Of a DNA stretch of 64,000 bases, positions 11,446 to 20,234 are shown piece by piece; positions within the stretch are counted from its first letter, which is position 1, and each line of letters begins with the position of its first letter. The DNA lies in assembly GCA_001898645.1 (NCBI GenBank), contig MKUQ01000010.1:170683-234682 (forward strand). The letters run 5' to 3'. A program made the position numbers and the translations under genes. The stretch comes from Burkholderiales bacterium 70-64. GTDB taxonomy: Bacteria > Pseudomonadota > Gammaproteobacteria > Burkholderiales > Burkholderiaceae_E. The notes under the pieces are model-generated. The model did not search any database and was not told the DNA's origin. It worked only from the letters and a program-made list of their open reading frames with translations.

Positions 11446-12225
11446 CTAGGCCAACGCCGCTGCGCGGCAGATGTCGAGAAATTCATCGGCAACCAGCGAC
11501 GCGCCGCCGATCAGCCCGCCGTCGACGTCGGGCATCGCGAACAGAGCCGCCGCGTTGTTCGCCTTGACGCTGCCGCCGTAGAGGATGCGCACGTAACCGG
11601 ACTCGCGGTAGCCGCGCACGGCCAGCCGCTCGCGCAGGAAGCGATGGGCGGCCTGCGCGGTATCGGGCGAAGCGGTGCGCCCGGTGCCGATCGCCCACAC
11701 CGGCTCGTAGGCGAGCACGAAGCGGCCCGGCGCCGCCGAAGCGCCGCCGGCCAGCAGCGTGGACGCGATCGCGTCGAGCTGGCGCGCGAGCACCGTCTCG
11801 GTGGCGCCGGCCTCGCGCTCGGCGAGCGTCTCGCCGACGCACGCGATGACGCCGATCTCGTGCGCTGCGCAGCGTGCGAGCTTGGCGGCGACCTGCTCGT
11901 CGGTTTCGCCCGCCTGTCGACGCTCCGAGTGGCCGATGACGACCCAGCGGCAGCCCAGGTCGGCAAGCATCGAAGCCGAAACCTCGCCGGTGTGCGCGCC
12001 GTTGGGATGGGCCGAGACGTCCTGCGCGCCCCAGGCCACGCCGGTGTCGCCGAGCCAGGCGGCGGCCTGGCCGAGGTAGGGATAGGGCGGGCACACCACC
12101 ACCTCCACCTGTGCAGCCGGCACGCGCTCGGGCGCAGCCCGCAGCGCGGTGAACAGTTGCTCGTTGGAGGCGATGTCGCCGTTCATCTTCCAGTTGCCGG
12201 CGACGAGCGGCTTGCGGACCTTCAT
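11446..12225 (-). CDS. tpiA: Triosephosphate isomerase
   Basis: Glycolytic enzyme that interconverts dihydroxyacetone phosphate and glyceraldehyde 3-phosphate in the cytoplasm. 259 residues from ATG 12225. Catalytic residues are visible: K13 in AGNWKMNG, H99 in VIGHSERR, and E174 in AYEPVWAIGTG. The phosphate-binding GGSVKANN motif lies near the C-terminus. The frame is open further upstream, but that part runs into the IS element. First gene of tpiA-secG. Confidence 0.97.
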   Translation of the reverse strand: MKVRKPLVAGNWKMNGDIASNEQLFTALRAAPERVPAAQVEVVVCPPYPYLGQAAAWLGDTGVAWGAQDVSAHPNGAHTGEVSASMLADLGCRWVVIGHSERRQAGETDEQVAAKLARCAAHEIGVIACVGETLAEREAGATETVLARQLDAIASTLLAGGASAAPGRFVLAYEPVWAIGTGRTASPDTAQAAHRFLRERLAVRGYRESGYVRILYGGSVKANNAAALFAMPDVDGGLIGGASLVADEFLDICRAAALA

Positions 12226-12301
12226 CGGTGAGAGCCGAATTCGAAGAACCCGACATTCTACGGCGCACGCGCGCGGTGGGTCAATTTGGCCCGCGCGCTG
12301 G

Positions 12302-13205
12302 TAGTGGTTCACACCGATCCGCAGTCTGTTACAACTTCGGCCGTGTCCGCCATTTCGATGATTTCGGACAGTTCCCATACATGATCGGTCACGCCCGCTT
12401 CCATAGCCGGCGTTACGCGAAGCTTCTGATGAACACGGCAGAAGTTGTAGTACATGAAGTGCAGCGAGACTGCGTGGGCGTGGTTCTCGACCTTCTTGGA
12501 GAAGGCATTCGTTAACCGGGTGAACCGACGCATGTGCATCCGCATGGTCAGGTTTTGGCGCTCGACGTAGGAAGTCGAAATGTGCTTCTTGTCCGGGTTG
12601 CCGTTGACGGGCACCAGTTCGGCCCCGATGCACTCGGGCGGGCTATAGCGACGCTGGCCATCGGCCGGGGCACCATATATCTTCACGAGCTGCGCGTAGT
12701 CCACGTCGCCACCAAAGGCGGCTTCCACGGCCTTTATGTAGAGCTGGAGGCCGTCCGAGGTGAGTTGGATACGTCCGGCCAGCCGCCCAGCCAGGTCGGC
12801 GATGAAGTCACGGGCAGCGGCGGCGTTGCGTTCACCAACATGCCAGCAAATGGCGAGCTTGGTATCGGCGCACAGAGCCGTCCACGTCCAGATGTCGCCC
12901 ATGCCATCGGTCCTCTGCTCAGGAGATGTGTTCCTCTCTTTGGCGCCGACGAATGACCAGATTTCGTCTACCTGGACCCGCTTGCATGGGAGTTTGCGCA
13001 GCCGGCCATCTTGGTAGTCAAGGCAAGCGGAGCCAACTTCGGCAAGCAGCCTGAGGACCGTTCCCTTAGCCGCACCGGTCATACGACAGGTTGCGCGGAT
13101 GGAGTTTCCCTCAACCAGACAGGCGAGAATCCTGGCGCGTGAAGTTACATCAAGCTTGTTCATAATGAACAATATGCTTGAGCGAAAATGCAGTGTCAAG
13201 CACTA
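12302..13205 (-). mobile_element. IS1-family insertion sequence (about 0.9 kb)
   Basis: One transposase gene almost fills the element. The ends form an imperfect inverted repeat: TAGTGGTTCACACCG at 12302 against TAGTGCTTGACACTG read inward from 13205 (12 of 15 match). No 8-9 bp target duplication is visible outside these ends, so the insertion may be old or rearranged. It lies 77 bp upstream of the tpiA start and separates tpiA from its original neighbour. Boundaries are uncertain by a few bases. Confidence 0.75.
12309..13163 (-). CDS. IS1-family transposase, single reading frame
   Basis: DDE transposase of 284 residues from the ATG before NKLDVTSRA. An N-terminal helix-turn-helix lies at about residues 22-42 (RATCRMTGAAKGTVLRLLAE). 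The catalytic triad is likely the D of QVDEIWSFVG, the D of LTSDGLQLY and the E of YVERQNLTMRM. RRFTRLTNAFSKK and YYNFCRVH are typical of this IS1 branch. Classical IS1 makes its transposase by frameshifting between insA and insB; this gene is one continuous frame, as in the longer IS1-family subgroups. It appears intact and could be active. Confidence 0.88.
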   Translation of the reverse strand: MNKLDVTSRARILACLVEGNSIRATCRMTGAAKGTVLRLLAEVGSACLDYQDGRLRKLPCKRVQVDEIWSFVGAKERNTSPEQRTDGMGDIWTWTALCADTKLAICWHVGERNAAAARDFIADLAGRLAGRIQLTSDGLQLYIKAVEAAFGGDVDYAQLVKIYGAPADGQRRYSPPECIGAELVPVNGNPDKKHISTSYVERQNLTMRMHMRRFTRLTNAFSKKVENHAHAVSLHFMYYNFCRVHQKLRVTPAMEAGVTDHVWELSEIIEMADTAEVVTDCGSV

Positions 13206-13261
13206 GACGATCATTTCCAGCGCAGATACACTTGCAAAAGTGAAGGCGCCGCAGGCAAGGC

Positions 13262-13399
13262 TTACGCCTTAACTACGATTGGGAAGGCCCTGATCCCGCA
13301 CGCTTTCGCGTACAGGCGCCGGCCGTTCTTGAGGGTGATGTAGGCGACGAACCGCACTACGTAGCCATCAGGAATCGGCAGGTTGAGCTTCAACTGCAC
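13262..13399 (-). CDS. Small 45-residue protein of unknown function
   Basis: Too short for most gene finders. It has a perfect extended Shine-Dalgarno, AAAGGAGGTGAT, 5-9 nt before GTG 13399. The peptide (about 45 residues) begins VQLKLNLPIPDGYVVRFVAY. It then reads ITLKNGRRLYAKACGIRAFP and ends IVVKA-stop. It is basic, with alternating hydrophobic residues that suggest a small beta-rich fold. From memory, similar short proteins with an NGRRxYA...GxxAF pattern occur in betaproteobacterial accessory regions; I cannot verify this. No function can be given. Confidence 0.7.
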   Translation of the reverse strand: MQLKLNLPIPDGYVVRFVAYITLKNGRRLYAKACGIRAFPIVVKA

Positions 13400-13504
13400 T
13401 CGGCATCACCTCCTTTCCCGGCTGGATTCGCATGCTCGCAACATGCTGTCCGGCGTTAGATTGAGGGGGGTTTGCCCGCAGCGCCTTCTAAGTGGCACCG
13501 CCAC

Positions 13505-13552
13505 GGCCCGCGACTCGTACTAGCTTCTCAGACATGCATCGAGTCGCGGGCC
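13505..13552. terminator. Perfect 13-bp hairpin, terminator-like on the + strand
   Basis: GGCCCGCGACTCG at 13505-13517 pairs with its exact complement at 13540-13552 around a 22-nt loop. TTCTATTT follows on the + side. It lies downstream of the 13615-14169 gene but lacks a T-run in that direction. It could be a terminator for rightward transcription, or a remnant end of a mobile element. Confidence 0.45.
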
Positions 13553-13614
13553 TTCTATTTGCCTCACGCTGGGCGGAATCAGCGCGAGGCGTGCGTTCTC
13601 GTCATGGTGCCCAC

Positions 13615-14169
13615 CTATGTGTCGTTGTGTGCCACGCCCAGCGCAGATAGCTCCGCATCTGAGAGTTGACGAGCTGAGTAGACGCCCTTCTTCCCTGGGA
13701 CGCTATACAACACATCTTTGTTGGCTAGCCGATAGAGACGATTGTTGATCTGCTGCCGCTTGTGTACCTCACCCGTCTTTCGATAAAGCGCGATCAATAC
13801 CTGGTCCAACGACAGGACACCACCGCCCTCTTCGATAATGGACTGCAGGGTGAAATCCAGCTTATCCCCGTCGGAAATGCTGAGTTCCTGTAGCAATTCG
13901 GCCGGAAGATCCCTCAAGTCCTCTAGCGATAGACTGAGTTGGGCGCCCTTGAGCGGTAGCGGAGGCGGGCGTCGATCAAGCTCTTCGCGGAGCTTCGTGA
14001 GCTCGGATTCAAACCCCATAAGGGTCTCGGCCAGGCTTTCGAAATGGGCAATTGTGCGCAAATGCCCTTCGGCGCGCCGGGGGGCCTTTTCCTGATATTC
14101 GGCAGCTTTGGCGCGATGAAACTCGAGCTGTCGGTTGACAAACTCCAGGTGATCCAATACAGTAGCCAT
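13615..14169 (-). CDS. Hypothetical protein, coiled-coil plus winged-helix-like
   Basis: 184 residues, not recognised. Residues 1-66 are helical and charged (LDHLEFVNRQLEFHRAKAAE), probably a coiled coil. A proline-rich linker RRPPPLPLKG lies at about 67-76. The C-terminal 80 residues (SLDQVLIALYRKTGEVHKRQ, then INNRLYRLANKDVLYSVPGK) look like a winged helix ending in the usual VPGKKGVYS strand. A Shine-Dalgarno GAGGACAGG precedes ATG 14169. A DNA-binding or regulatory role is plausible but inferred. It lies immediately downstream of the aberrant tRNA, inside the accessory islet. Confidence 0.7.
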   Translation of the reverse strand: MATVLDHLEFVNRQLEFHRAKAAEYQEKAPRRAEGHLRTIAHFESLAETLMGFESELTKLREELDRRPPPLPLKGAQLSLSLEDLRDLPAELLQELSISDGDKLDFTLQSIIEEGGGVLSLDQVLIALYRKTGEVHKRQQINNRLYRLANKDVLYSVPGKKGVYSARQLSDAELSALGVAHNDT

Positions 14170-14199
14170 GTCCTGTCCTCACCGACGGGCGAAAAAGGT

Positions 14200-14272
14200 A
14201 GTCAGCGGCCGGATTCGAACCGGCGGCTCCCGAAGTGCGATTTCGGGCGCATTGCCTCTCTGCTACGCTGAC
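14200..14272 (-). tRNA. Aberrant tRNA, anticodon CGC (nominally Ala)
   Basis: 73 nt that fold as a cloverleaf. The acceptor stem GTCAGCG/CGCTGAC is perfect (7 bp). The anticodon stem CCGAA/TTCGG encloses ATCGCAC, giving CGC, with an extra C-G pair that makes it 6 bp. The T-arm GCCGG-TTCGAAT-CCGGC is perfect. The D-stem is only 3 bp (GCA/TGC) plus a mismatch. No CCA is encoded and the discriminator is U. The G3-U70 pair that AlaRS recognises is absent. Conserved U8, A14, GG in the D-loop, U33 and TTCGA are kept. It may be a pseudo-tRNA or a mobile-element tRNA. Confidence 0.6.
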
Positions 14273-14337
14273 ACCGACGGGAAGTGCACCATAGCCCTCC
14301 CGAATAAACCCAACCCTGTGCACAGTCTAGGAATTCC

Positions 14338-14364
14338 GAAAGGCCCGCCCGACGCGGGCCTTTC
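14338..14364. terminator. Bidirectional intrinsic terminator hairpin
   Basis: An 11-bp stem, GAAAGGCCCGC at 14338-14348 with GCGGGCCTTTC at 14354-14364, around the loop CCGAC. The A/T ends of the stem supply U-rich 3' flanks in both directions. It lies downstream of the 14476-14721 gene on the minus strand and upstream of the aberrant tRNA. It probably insulates the two. Confidence 0.7.
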
Positions 14365-14475
14365 GCACTTTATAGCCCAAGGGAGATGGCGCGTCAAGTT
14401 TTTTCCGACTTGGCGGCGAGAATCCGGCGAGTGAAGCAAGAGTTAGAGATAGGCGCGAGTTCGCGCAGAGTTCGT

Positions 14476-14721
14476 TCAGTCCTCGCCATCGTCCTCTCGC
14501 GCCCATCTAGCAGCGGCAGCTCTGCGGGCAATTTCACTGCGTCGTTCTGCCGAAAGTTGAGCGGCCCTGGCTCTTCCTCCTTTCTTCCCGCCGAGCCGAC
14601 CAAGCGCGACCGCGGCCGGGTTCTTGTCCGAAACAGGCTTCTCAGCTTGGCCGGTCGCCTGCTGCATGACCGAAAACGCCGTCTCGTTCGTGTCCTTGCG
14701 TTTGCTTGAGCGTTTAGGCAT
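14476..14721 (-). CDS. Small basic protein, KNPAAVALGRLGG type
   Basis: 81 residues. The N-terminus is very basic (MPKRSSKRKDTNE). The C-terminal half has the recurring pattern NPAAVALGRLGGKKGGRARA, then AQLSAERRSEIARRAAAARW. Short proteins with this AlaLeuGly-rich, histone-like tail occur widely in proteobacteria. I know of no firm function; nucleic-acid binding is suggested by composition. The palindrome AGTCTGG-TGG-CCAGACT at 14744-14760, 23 bp before its ATG, may be an operator. Confidence 0.8.
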   Translation of the reverse strand: MPKRSSKRKDTNETAFSVMQQATGQAEKPVSDKNPAAVALGRLGGKKGGRARAAQLSAERRSEIARRAAAARWAREDDGED

Positions 14722-14791
14722 GGCAAGAGTCTAGCGCACCCCAAGTCTGGTGGCCAGACTCTGTTACAGATGGGCTATTCAAACTTGCCCA

Positions 14792-15637
14792 CTACCCGCG
14801 CGCTTCCTCGTCGGTTTCCTCCTCTTCGTCGTCGTCGGCATCCTCGAGCTCGTCGTGCGCCGGCGCGAGCCAGGGATGGGTGCCGCCGGTGCGCCAGCGC
14901 CAGAACCACAGCGCGTAGCCCGACACCCCGTAGAGCAGGAACAGGGAGAACAGCACGATGGGCGGATCGGAGGACACCAGCACGAACAGCAGCACCACGC
15001 CGATCACGAAAATGAACGGCACGCTCTTCTTCAGGTTGATGTCCTTGAAGCTGTAGAACGGCACGTTCGAGACCATCGTGATGCCGGCATACACGGTGAG
15101 CGCGAAGGCGGCCCAGGAGAGGTCGGCCCCGCTGGCGGTGATCCACTTGGTCTGGCGCAGGTCGGTGACGATCCACACCAGGCCGGCCACCAGCGCGGCC
15201 GCCGCCGGGCTCGGAAGGCCCTGGAAGAAGCGCTTGTCGACCACGCCGATGTTGGCGTTGAAGCGCGCCAGGCGCAGCGCCGCCCCGGCCACGTAGATGA
15301 AGGCCGCCAGCCAGCCCCACTTGCCCAGCCCGCGCAGCGACCATTCGTACATGATCAGCGCCGGCGCCGCGCCGAACGAGACCATGTCGGCCAGGCTGTC
15401 GTACTGCTCGCCGAAGGCGCTCTGGGTGTTGGTCATGCGCGCCACGCGCCCGTCGAGGCTGTCGAGCACCATCGCGACGAAGATCGCAATGGCGGCTGCC
15501 TCGAAGCGCACGTTCATCGCCTGCACGATGGCGTAGAAGCCGCAGAACAGCGACGCCGTAGTGAAGGCGTTGGGCAGCAGGTAGATGCGGCGGGAACGCC
15601 GCCGCACCACGCCTTCGCGCGGGGCCGGATCAGCCAT
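14792..15637 (-). CDS. pssA: CDP-diacylglycerol--serine O-phosphatidyltransferase
   Basis: Inner-membrane enzyme that makes phosphatidylserine from CDP-diacylglycerol and serine. 281 residues from ATG 15637. The CDP-alcohol phosphatidyltransferase signature DGxxAR(x8)Gx3Dx3D is complete in [19 protein letters not shown] plus SLAD. About eight transmembrane helices follow. The last 25 residues form an acidic tail ([17 protein letters not shown]). The start lies 8 bp inside psd, whose product decarboxylates the PS made here to phosphatidylethanolamine. Confidence 0.95.
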   Translation of the reverse strand: MADPAPREGVVRRRSRRIYLLPNAFTTASLFCGFYAIVQAMNVRFEAAAIAIFVAMVLDSLDGRVARMTNTQSAFGEQYDSLADMVSFGAAPALIMYEWSLRGLGKWGWLAAFIYVAGAALRLARFNANIGVVDKRFFQGLPSPAAAALVAGLVWIVTDLRQTKWITASGADLSWAAFALTVYAGITMVSNVPFYSFKDINLKKSVPFIFVIGVVLLFVLVSSDPPIVLFSLFLLYGVSGYALWFWRWRTGGTHPWLAPAHDELEDADDDEEEETDEEARG

Positions 15638-16298
15638 GGGTCGCGCCTCCGGCGGCTGCGGGCAGCTGCGCCAGGATGGAAGTGGTCGCGTGCACCTTCT
15701 CGCCGATGCCCACGCGCACCTGCGCCGCCGGCGGCAGGTAGACATCGACGCGCGAGCCGAAGCGGATGAACCCGAAGCGCTGGCCGCGCTCGAGCGCATC
15801 GCCGGGGCCCACATAGCACAGGATGCGGCGCGCGACGAGGCCGGCCACCTGCACGCAGCCCACCAGCGAGCCGTCGCCGGCGCGGATCAGCAGCGCGTTG
15901 CGCTCGTTGTGCTCGGAGGCCTTGTCGAGGTCGGCATTGAGGAACTTCCCGGGGAAATAGGTGACGCGCTCGACGCGGCCGTCGACGGGCGCGCGGTTGG
16001 AGTGCACGTTGAACACGTTCATGAACACCGATATCTTGAGCGCCTCGCGATCGGCATACGGATCGCGGACCCGCTCGACGGCAATCACCCGCCCGTCGGC
16101 CGGCGAGAGCACCAGCCCCGGCCCAGCCGGCACCGGCCGCGCCGGGTCGCGGAAGAACTGCAGCACGAACAGCGCCAGCAGCCACAGCGGCAGCGACCAC
16201 CAGCCGGCCAGCGCCGTGAGCGCGACCGCCGCCACGAGGGTGGCGACCAGGTACGGCCAGCCCTCGCGGGCGATGATCGGATGCGGGTAGCCGGCCAT
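15630..16298 (-). CDS. psd: Phosphatidylserine decarboxylase proenzyme
   Basis: Pyruvoyl-dependent enzyme that converts phosphatidylserine to phosphatidylethanolamine. 222 residues, the short (type II, PSD-A-like) class. Two N-terminal hydrophobic segments precede the catalytic domain. The self-cleavage site is G181-S182 in [13 protein letters not shown], where Ser becomes the pyruvoyl group. [17 protein letters not shown] holds the conserved His region. It is coupled to pssA by an 8-bp overlap, and fmdB lies 14 bp upstream. Confidence 0.95.
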   Translation of the reverse strand: MAGYPHPIIAREGWPYLVATLVAAVALTALAGWWSLPLWLLALFVLQFFRDPARPVPAGPGLVLSPADGRVIAVERVRDPYADREALKISVFMNVFNVHSNRAPVDGRVERVTYFPGKFLNADLDKASEHNERNALLIRAGDGSLVGCVQVAGLVARRILCYVGPGDALERGQRFGFIRFGSRVDVYLPPAAQVRVGIGEKVHATTSILAQLPAAAGGATHG

Positions 16299-16311
16299 GG
16301 GACGACGCGCC

Positions 16312-16536
16312 CTATTCGAACCGGCAGGCGCCCGGCCCGTCCGGATGGCCGCAACCGCCGCACGGCCCGCCGGCGAAGGCCGGCTGCGACGGGGCAGCCG
16401 TCGCGGTGGCGAACACCGACAGCAGCTTGTCGAGGCGCCTGCTGCCGCAGTGCGGGCAGGCCGGTTCGCTCGAGGAGCGCACCAGCGCCTCGAATTCGCG
16501 CCGGCAGTCGGCGCAGCGGTACTCGTAGATGGGCAT
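16312..16536 (-). CDS. FmdB-family zinc ribbon protein
   Basis: 74 residues. Begins [16 protein letters not shown], the family signature, with a second CPHCG pair at about residues 32-36 to complete a zinc ribbon. The C-terminus has an extra Cys-rich tail ([13 protein letters not shown]). FmdB-type proteins are putative regulators; the exact role is unknown. It lies between ilvC and psd. Confidence 0.9.
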   Translation of the reverse strand: MPIYEYRCADCRREFEALVRSSSEPACPHCGSRRLDKLLSVFATATAAPSQPAFAGGPCGGCGHPDGPGACRFE

Positions 16537-16578
16537 GATCGCCTCCGTTGGGGGGCGGGCGACGGCCCGCGCCCCGAA

Positions 16579-16612
16579 GGATAAGCGAATCAGCCGGATA
16601 AGCGAATCAGCC
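16579..16612 (+). repeat. Tandem 17-bp duplication
   Basis: GGATAAGCGAATCAGCC occurs twice in direct tandem (16579-16595 and 16596-16612), 9 bp beyond the ilvC stop. The small hairpin GCGGGC-CGTC-GCCCGC lies next to it in the ilvC-fmdB gap. It is probably a slippage duplication. Confidence 0.8.
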
Positions 16613-16620
16613 CGGGAGGA

Positions 16621-17679
<1,059 letters not shown>

Positions 17680-18171
17680 TCAGGCCTTCAGGACCCGCTC
17701 GCCGCGGGCGATGCCCGAGGCGCCGGTGCGGACGGTCTCGAGGATCGAGGCGCGGTCGAGGGCGTCGATGAAGGCATCGAGCTTGGCGCCGTCGCCGGTG
17801 AGCTCCACGGTATAGGTCTTGTCGGTGACGTCGATCACGCGCCCGCGGAAGATGTCGACCATGCGCTTCATCTCCTCGCGCTCCTTGCCGACCGCCCTCA
17901 CCTTGATCAGCATCAGCTCGCGCTCGATGTGCGGGTTCTCGATCAGGTCGACCACCTTCACCACGTCGATCAGGCGGTTGAGCTGCTTGGTGATCTGCTC
18001 GATCACGTCGTCGGAGCCGCTGGTGGCGATGGTCATGCGCGAGAGCGACTTGTCTTCGGTGGGCGCGACCGTGAGGGTCTCGATGTTGTAGCCGCGCGCC
18101 GAGAACAGGCCGACCACGCGCGAGAGCGCGCCGGGTTCGTTCTCGATCAGGATGGAAACGATGTGCCTCAT
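17680..18171 (-). CDS. ilvN: Acetolactate synthase small (regulatory) subunit
   Basis: 163 residues. An N-terminal ACT domain begins RHIVSILIENEPGALSRVVG, the site that binds valine for feedback inhibition in this family. The C-terminal half is the ACT-like domain that activates the large subunit. It is 10 bp after the large-subunit gene, so both are probably translated from one message. The symbol ilvH is also used. Confidence 0.96.
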   Translation of the reverse strand: MRHIVSILIENEPGALSRVVGLFSARGYNIETLTVAPTEDKSLSRMTIATSGSDDVIEQITKQLNRLIDVVKVVDLIENPHIERELMLIKVRAVGKEREEMKRMVDIFRGRVIDVTDKTYTVELTGDGAKLDAFIDALDRASILETVRTGASGIARGERVLKA

Positions 18172-18181
18172 TGCCGGCTCC

Positions 18182-19903
18182 TCAGAGGTCTTCCGAGCCG
18201 AGCAGCATCTCGGTCAATCCCTTGCCCCCCTGCACCATCGGCCAGACGTTCTCGGTGGCATCGGTGATGATGTCGAGGAACACCAGCCGGTCCTTGTACT
18301 TGCCGAAGGCGTCACGCAGCGCCGGCTCGACCTCCGACGGCTTCTCGATGCGCATGCCGACGTGGCCGTAGGCCTCGGCGAGCGCCACGAAGTCGGGCAG
18401 CGCGTCCATGTACGAGCTGGCGTAGCGGCTGCCGTACTCGATCTGCTGCCACTGGCGGACCATGCCGAGGTAGCGGTTGTTGAGATTGACGATCTTCACC
18501 GGCAGGTTGTACTGCTTGCAGGTGGAGAGCTCCTGGATGCACATCTGGATCGAGCCCTCGCCGGTGACGCAGGCGACCTGCGCGCCGGGATTGGCCATGA
18601 GCACGCCCATGGCGAACGGCAGCCCGACACCCATCGTGCCCAGGCCGCCGGAGTTGATCCAGCGCCGCGGCTGGTCGAAGCGGTAGTACTGCGCGGCCCA
18701 CATCTGGTGCTGGCCGACATCGGCGGTGACGAAGGCGTCGCCCCCGGTGACCTCCCACAGCTTCTCGATCACCGCCTGGGGCTTGATCACCGTGTCGCTG
18801 GAGCGGTACTTCAGGCACTCGCGCTTGCGCCATTCGTCGATCTGCGCCCACCACCCCTGCAGCGCCTGGGCGTCGGGCTTGCGCCCGGCCGCATAGGCTT
18901 CCTCGATCAGGCCGAGCAGGTCGGCGAGGGTCTCGCGCACGTCGCCCACGATCGGCACGTCGACCTTGACCCGCTTGGAGATCGACGACGGGTCGATGTC
19001 GACGTGGATGATCTTGTGCGGCGACTGGGCGAAGTGCTTCGGGTTGCCGATGACGCGATCGTCGAAGCGCGCGCCGACGGCGAGCAGCACGTCGCAGTGC
19101 TGCATCGCCATGTTGGCCTCGTAGGTGCCGTGCATGCCGGGCATGCCGACGAACTTGTCGCCGGTGCCGCGGTAGCCGCCCAGGCCCATGAGGGTGTTGG
19201 TGACCGGAAAGCCGAGGAGATCGACCAGCCGGTTCAGCTCCGGCGCCGCGTTGGCGAGCACCACCCCGCCGCCGGTGTAGATCATCGGCCGCTCGGCGCC
19301 CAGCAGCAGGCCCAGGGCCTTCCTGAGCTGGCCCTGGTGCCCGCGCGTGACCGGGTTGTACGAGCGCATCGGAACCGATTCCGGGTACTCGTAGCGGCAC
19401 TTGTTGCGGCTGACATCCTTCGGGATGTCGACCAGCACCGGGCCGGGCCGGCCGCTGTTGGCGATCACGAACGCCTTCTTGATCGTCGCTGCGAGATCCT
19501 TGACGTCCTTGACCAGGAAGTTGTGCTTCACGCAGGGCCGGGTGATGCCGACCGTGTCGCACTCCTGGAAGGCATCCTCGCCGATGGCGTGGGTCGGCAC
19601 CTGGCCGCTGAGGATCACCATCGGCACCGAGTCCATGTAGGCGGTGGCGATGCCGGTGACGGCATTGGTGACCCCGGGGCCGCTGGTGACCAGGCACACG
19701 CCGACCTTGTGGGTCGAGCGTGAGTAGGCGTCGGCCGCGTGAGCCGCGGCCTGCTCGTGACGCACCAGGACGTGCTTGACCTGGTCCTGCTTGAACAGTG
19801 CGTCGTAGATATAGAGAACCGCGCCCCCCGGATAGCCGAAGACGTGCTCCACGCCTTCGTCCTGGAGACAACGAACAACGATTTCCGCGCCTGTGATGTC
19901 CAT
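18182..19903 (-). CDS. ilvB: Acetolactate synthase large (catalytic) subunit
   Basis: Thiamine-diphosphate enzyme that makes acetolactate or acetohydroxybutyrate from pyruvate; first step of branched-chain amino acid synthesis. 573 residues. Catalytic E50 lies in VLVRHEQAAAHAADAYSR. The ThDP/Mg motif is GEGSIQMC near residues 446-453, running to KIVNLNNRYLG. Glu replaces the usual Asp of GDGS, a variant I recall from other betaproteobacterial enzymes. ATG 19903 is preceded by a long leader. ilvI is an alternative name. Confidence 0.96.
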   Translation of the reverse strand: MDITGAEIVVRCLQDEGVEHVFGYPGGAVLYIYDALFKQDQVKHVLVRHEQAAAHAADAYSRSTHKVGVCLVTSGPGVTNAVTGIATAYMDSVPMVILSGQVPTHAIGEDAFQECDTVGITRPCVKHNFLVKDVKDLAATIKKAFVIANSGRPGPVLVDIPKDVSRNKCRYEYPESVPMRSYNPVTRGHQGQLRKALGLLLGAERPMIYTGGGVVLANAAPELNRLVDLLGFPVTNTLMGLGGYRGTGDKFVGMPGMHGTYEANMAMQHCDVLLAVGARFDDRVIGNPKHFAQSPHKIIHVDIDPSSISKRVKVDVPIVGDVRETLADLLGLIEEAYAAGRKPDAQALQGWWAQIDEWRKRECLKYRSSDTVIKPQAVIEKLWEVTGGDAFVTADVGQHQMWAAQYYRFDQPRRWINSGGLGTMGVGLPFAMGVLMANPGAQVACVTGEGSIQMCIQELSTCKQYNLPVKIVNLNNRYLGMVRQWQQIEYGSRYASSYMDALPDFVALAEAYGHVGMRIEKPSEVEPALRDAFGKYKDRLVFLDIITDATENVWPMVQGGKGLTEMLLGSEDL

Positions 19904-20160
19904 TGGATGAAAGTCCTTTCAAGTCCAGGGAGCCCGCCCGCCGGCGCCATGGCTTGCCGCCACGACGCAGGCCTTGGCACGGGGCCTGCGAATTTGATCG
20001 GATGCCCCTGCACGCCTCTCGTGAAGGCGCCCCGGAGCACTCTGCGCGTCTTGTGCAAGGGTTGGCCGGTAGGCCGCGGGTGCAAAGACAACGCCCCTTT
20101 GACGGGGCGTTCATAGGATATCCAAAAAGGATACTGCAGCGCAGCAGCGCGGGTCAAGAC
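19904..20160 (-). promoter_or_regulatory. ilvBNC promoter and structured leader
   Basis: A good sigma-70 promoter reads leftward: TTGACC (20152-20157), 18-nt spacer, TATCCT (20128-20133). About 20 bp on is the hairpin AACGCCCC-GTCAAAG-GGGCGTT (20090-20112). The leader of roughly 220 nt before the ilvB ATG has no other gene. Its length and early hairpin suggest transcript-level control, such as attenuation or an RNA motif of the ilv type. No leader peptide rich in Ile/Val/Leu codons is obvious. Confidence 0.6.
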
Positions 20161-20234
20161 GACGTCCCGGCGCAACGGCTTCTGCTAGCATGCGCAACGT
20201 CTCTTTCTTCCTCCCTTCGCCGAATCCGACCCTG

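Noticed and set aside
12226..13260. A target-site duplication for the IS1-family element
   Set aside because: The bases outside the terminal repeats (GCGCGCTG and GACGATCA) do not match.
13200..14272. A tRNA-anchored integrative element with att repeats
   Set aside because: The tRNA 3' end lies next to accessory genes, but I found no convincing second copy of its 3' end and no integrase.
14394..14744. 116-codon minus-strand frame
   Set aside because: It overlaps the better-supported 81-residue basic protein in another frame and ends in the terminator region.
14744..14770. AGTCTGG-TGG-CCAGACT palindrome as a terminator for pssA
   Set aside because: No T-run follows in the pssA direction; a role as operator for the small basic protein is as likely, so it is only mentioned in that entry.
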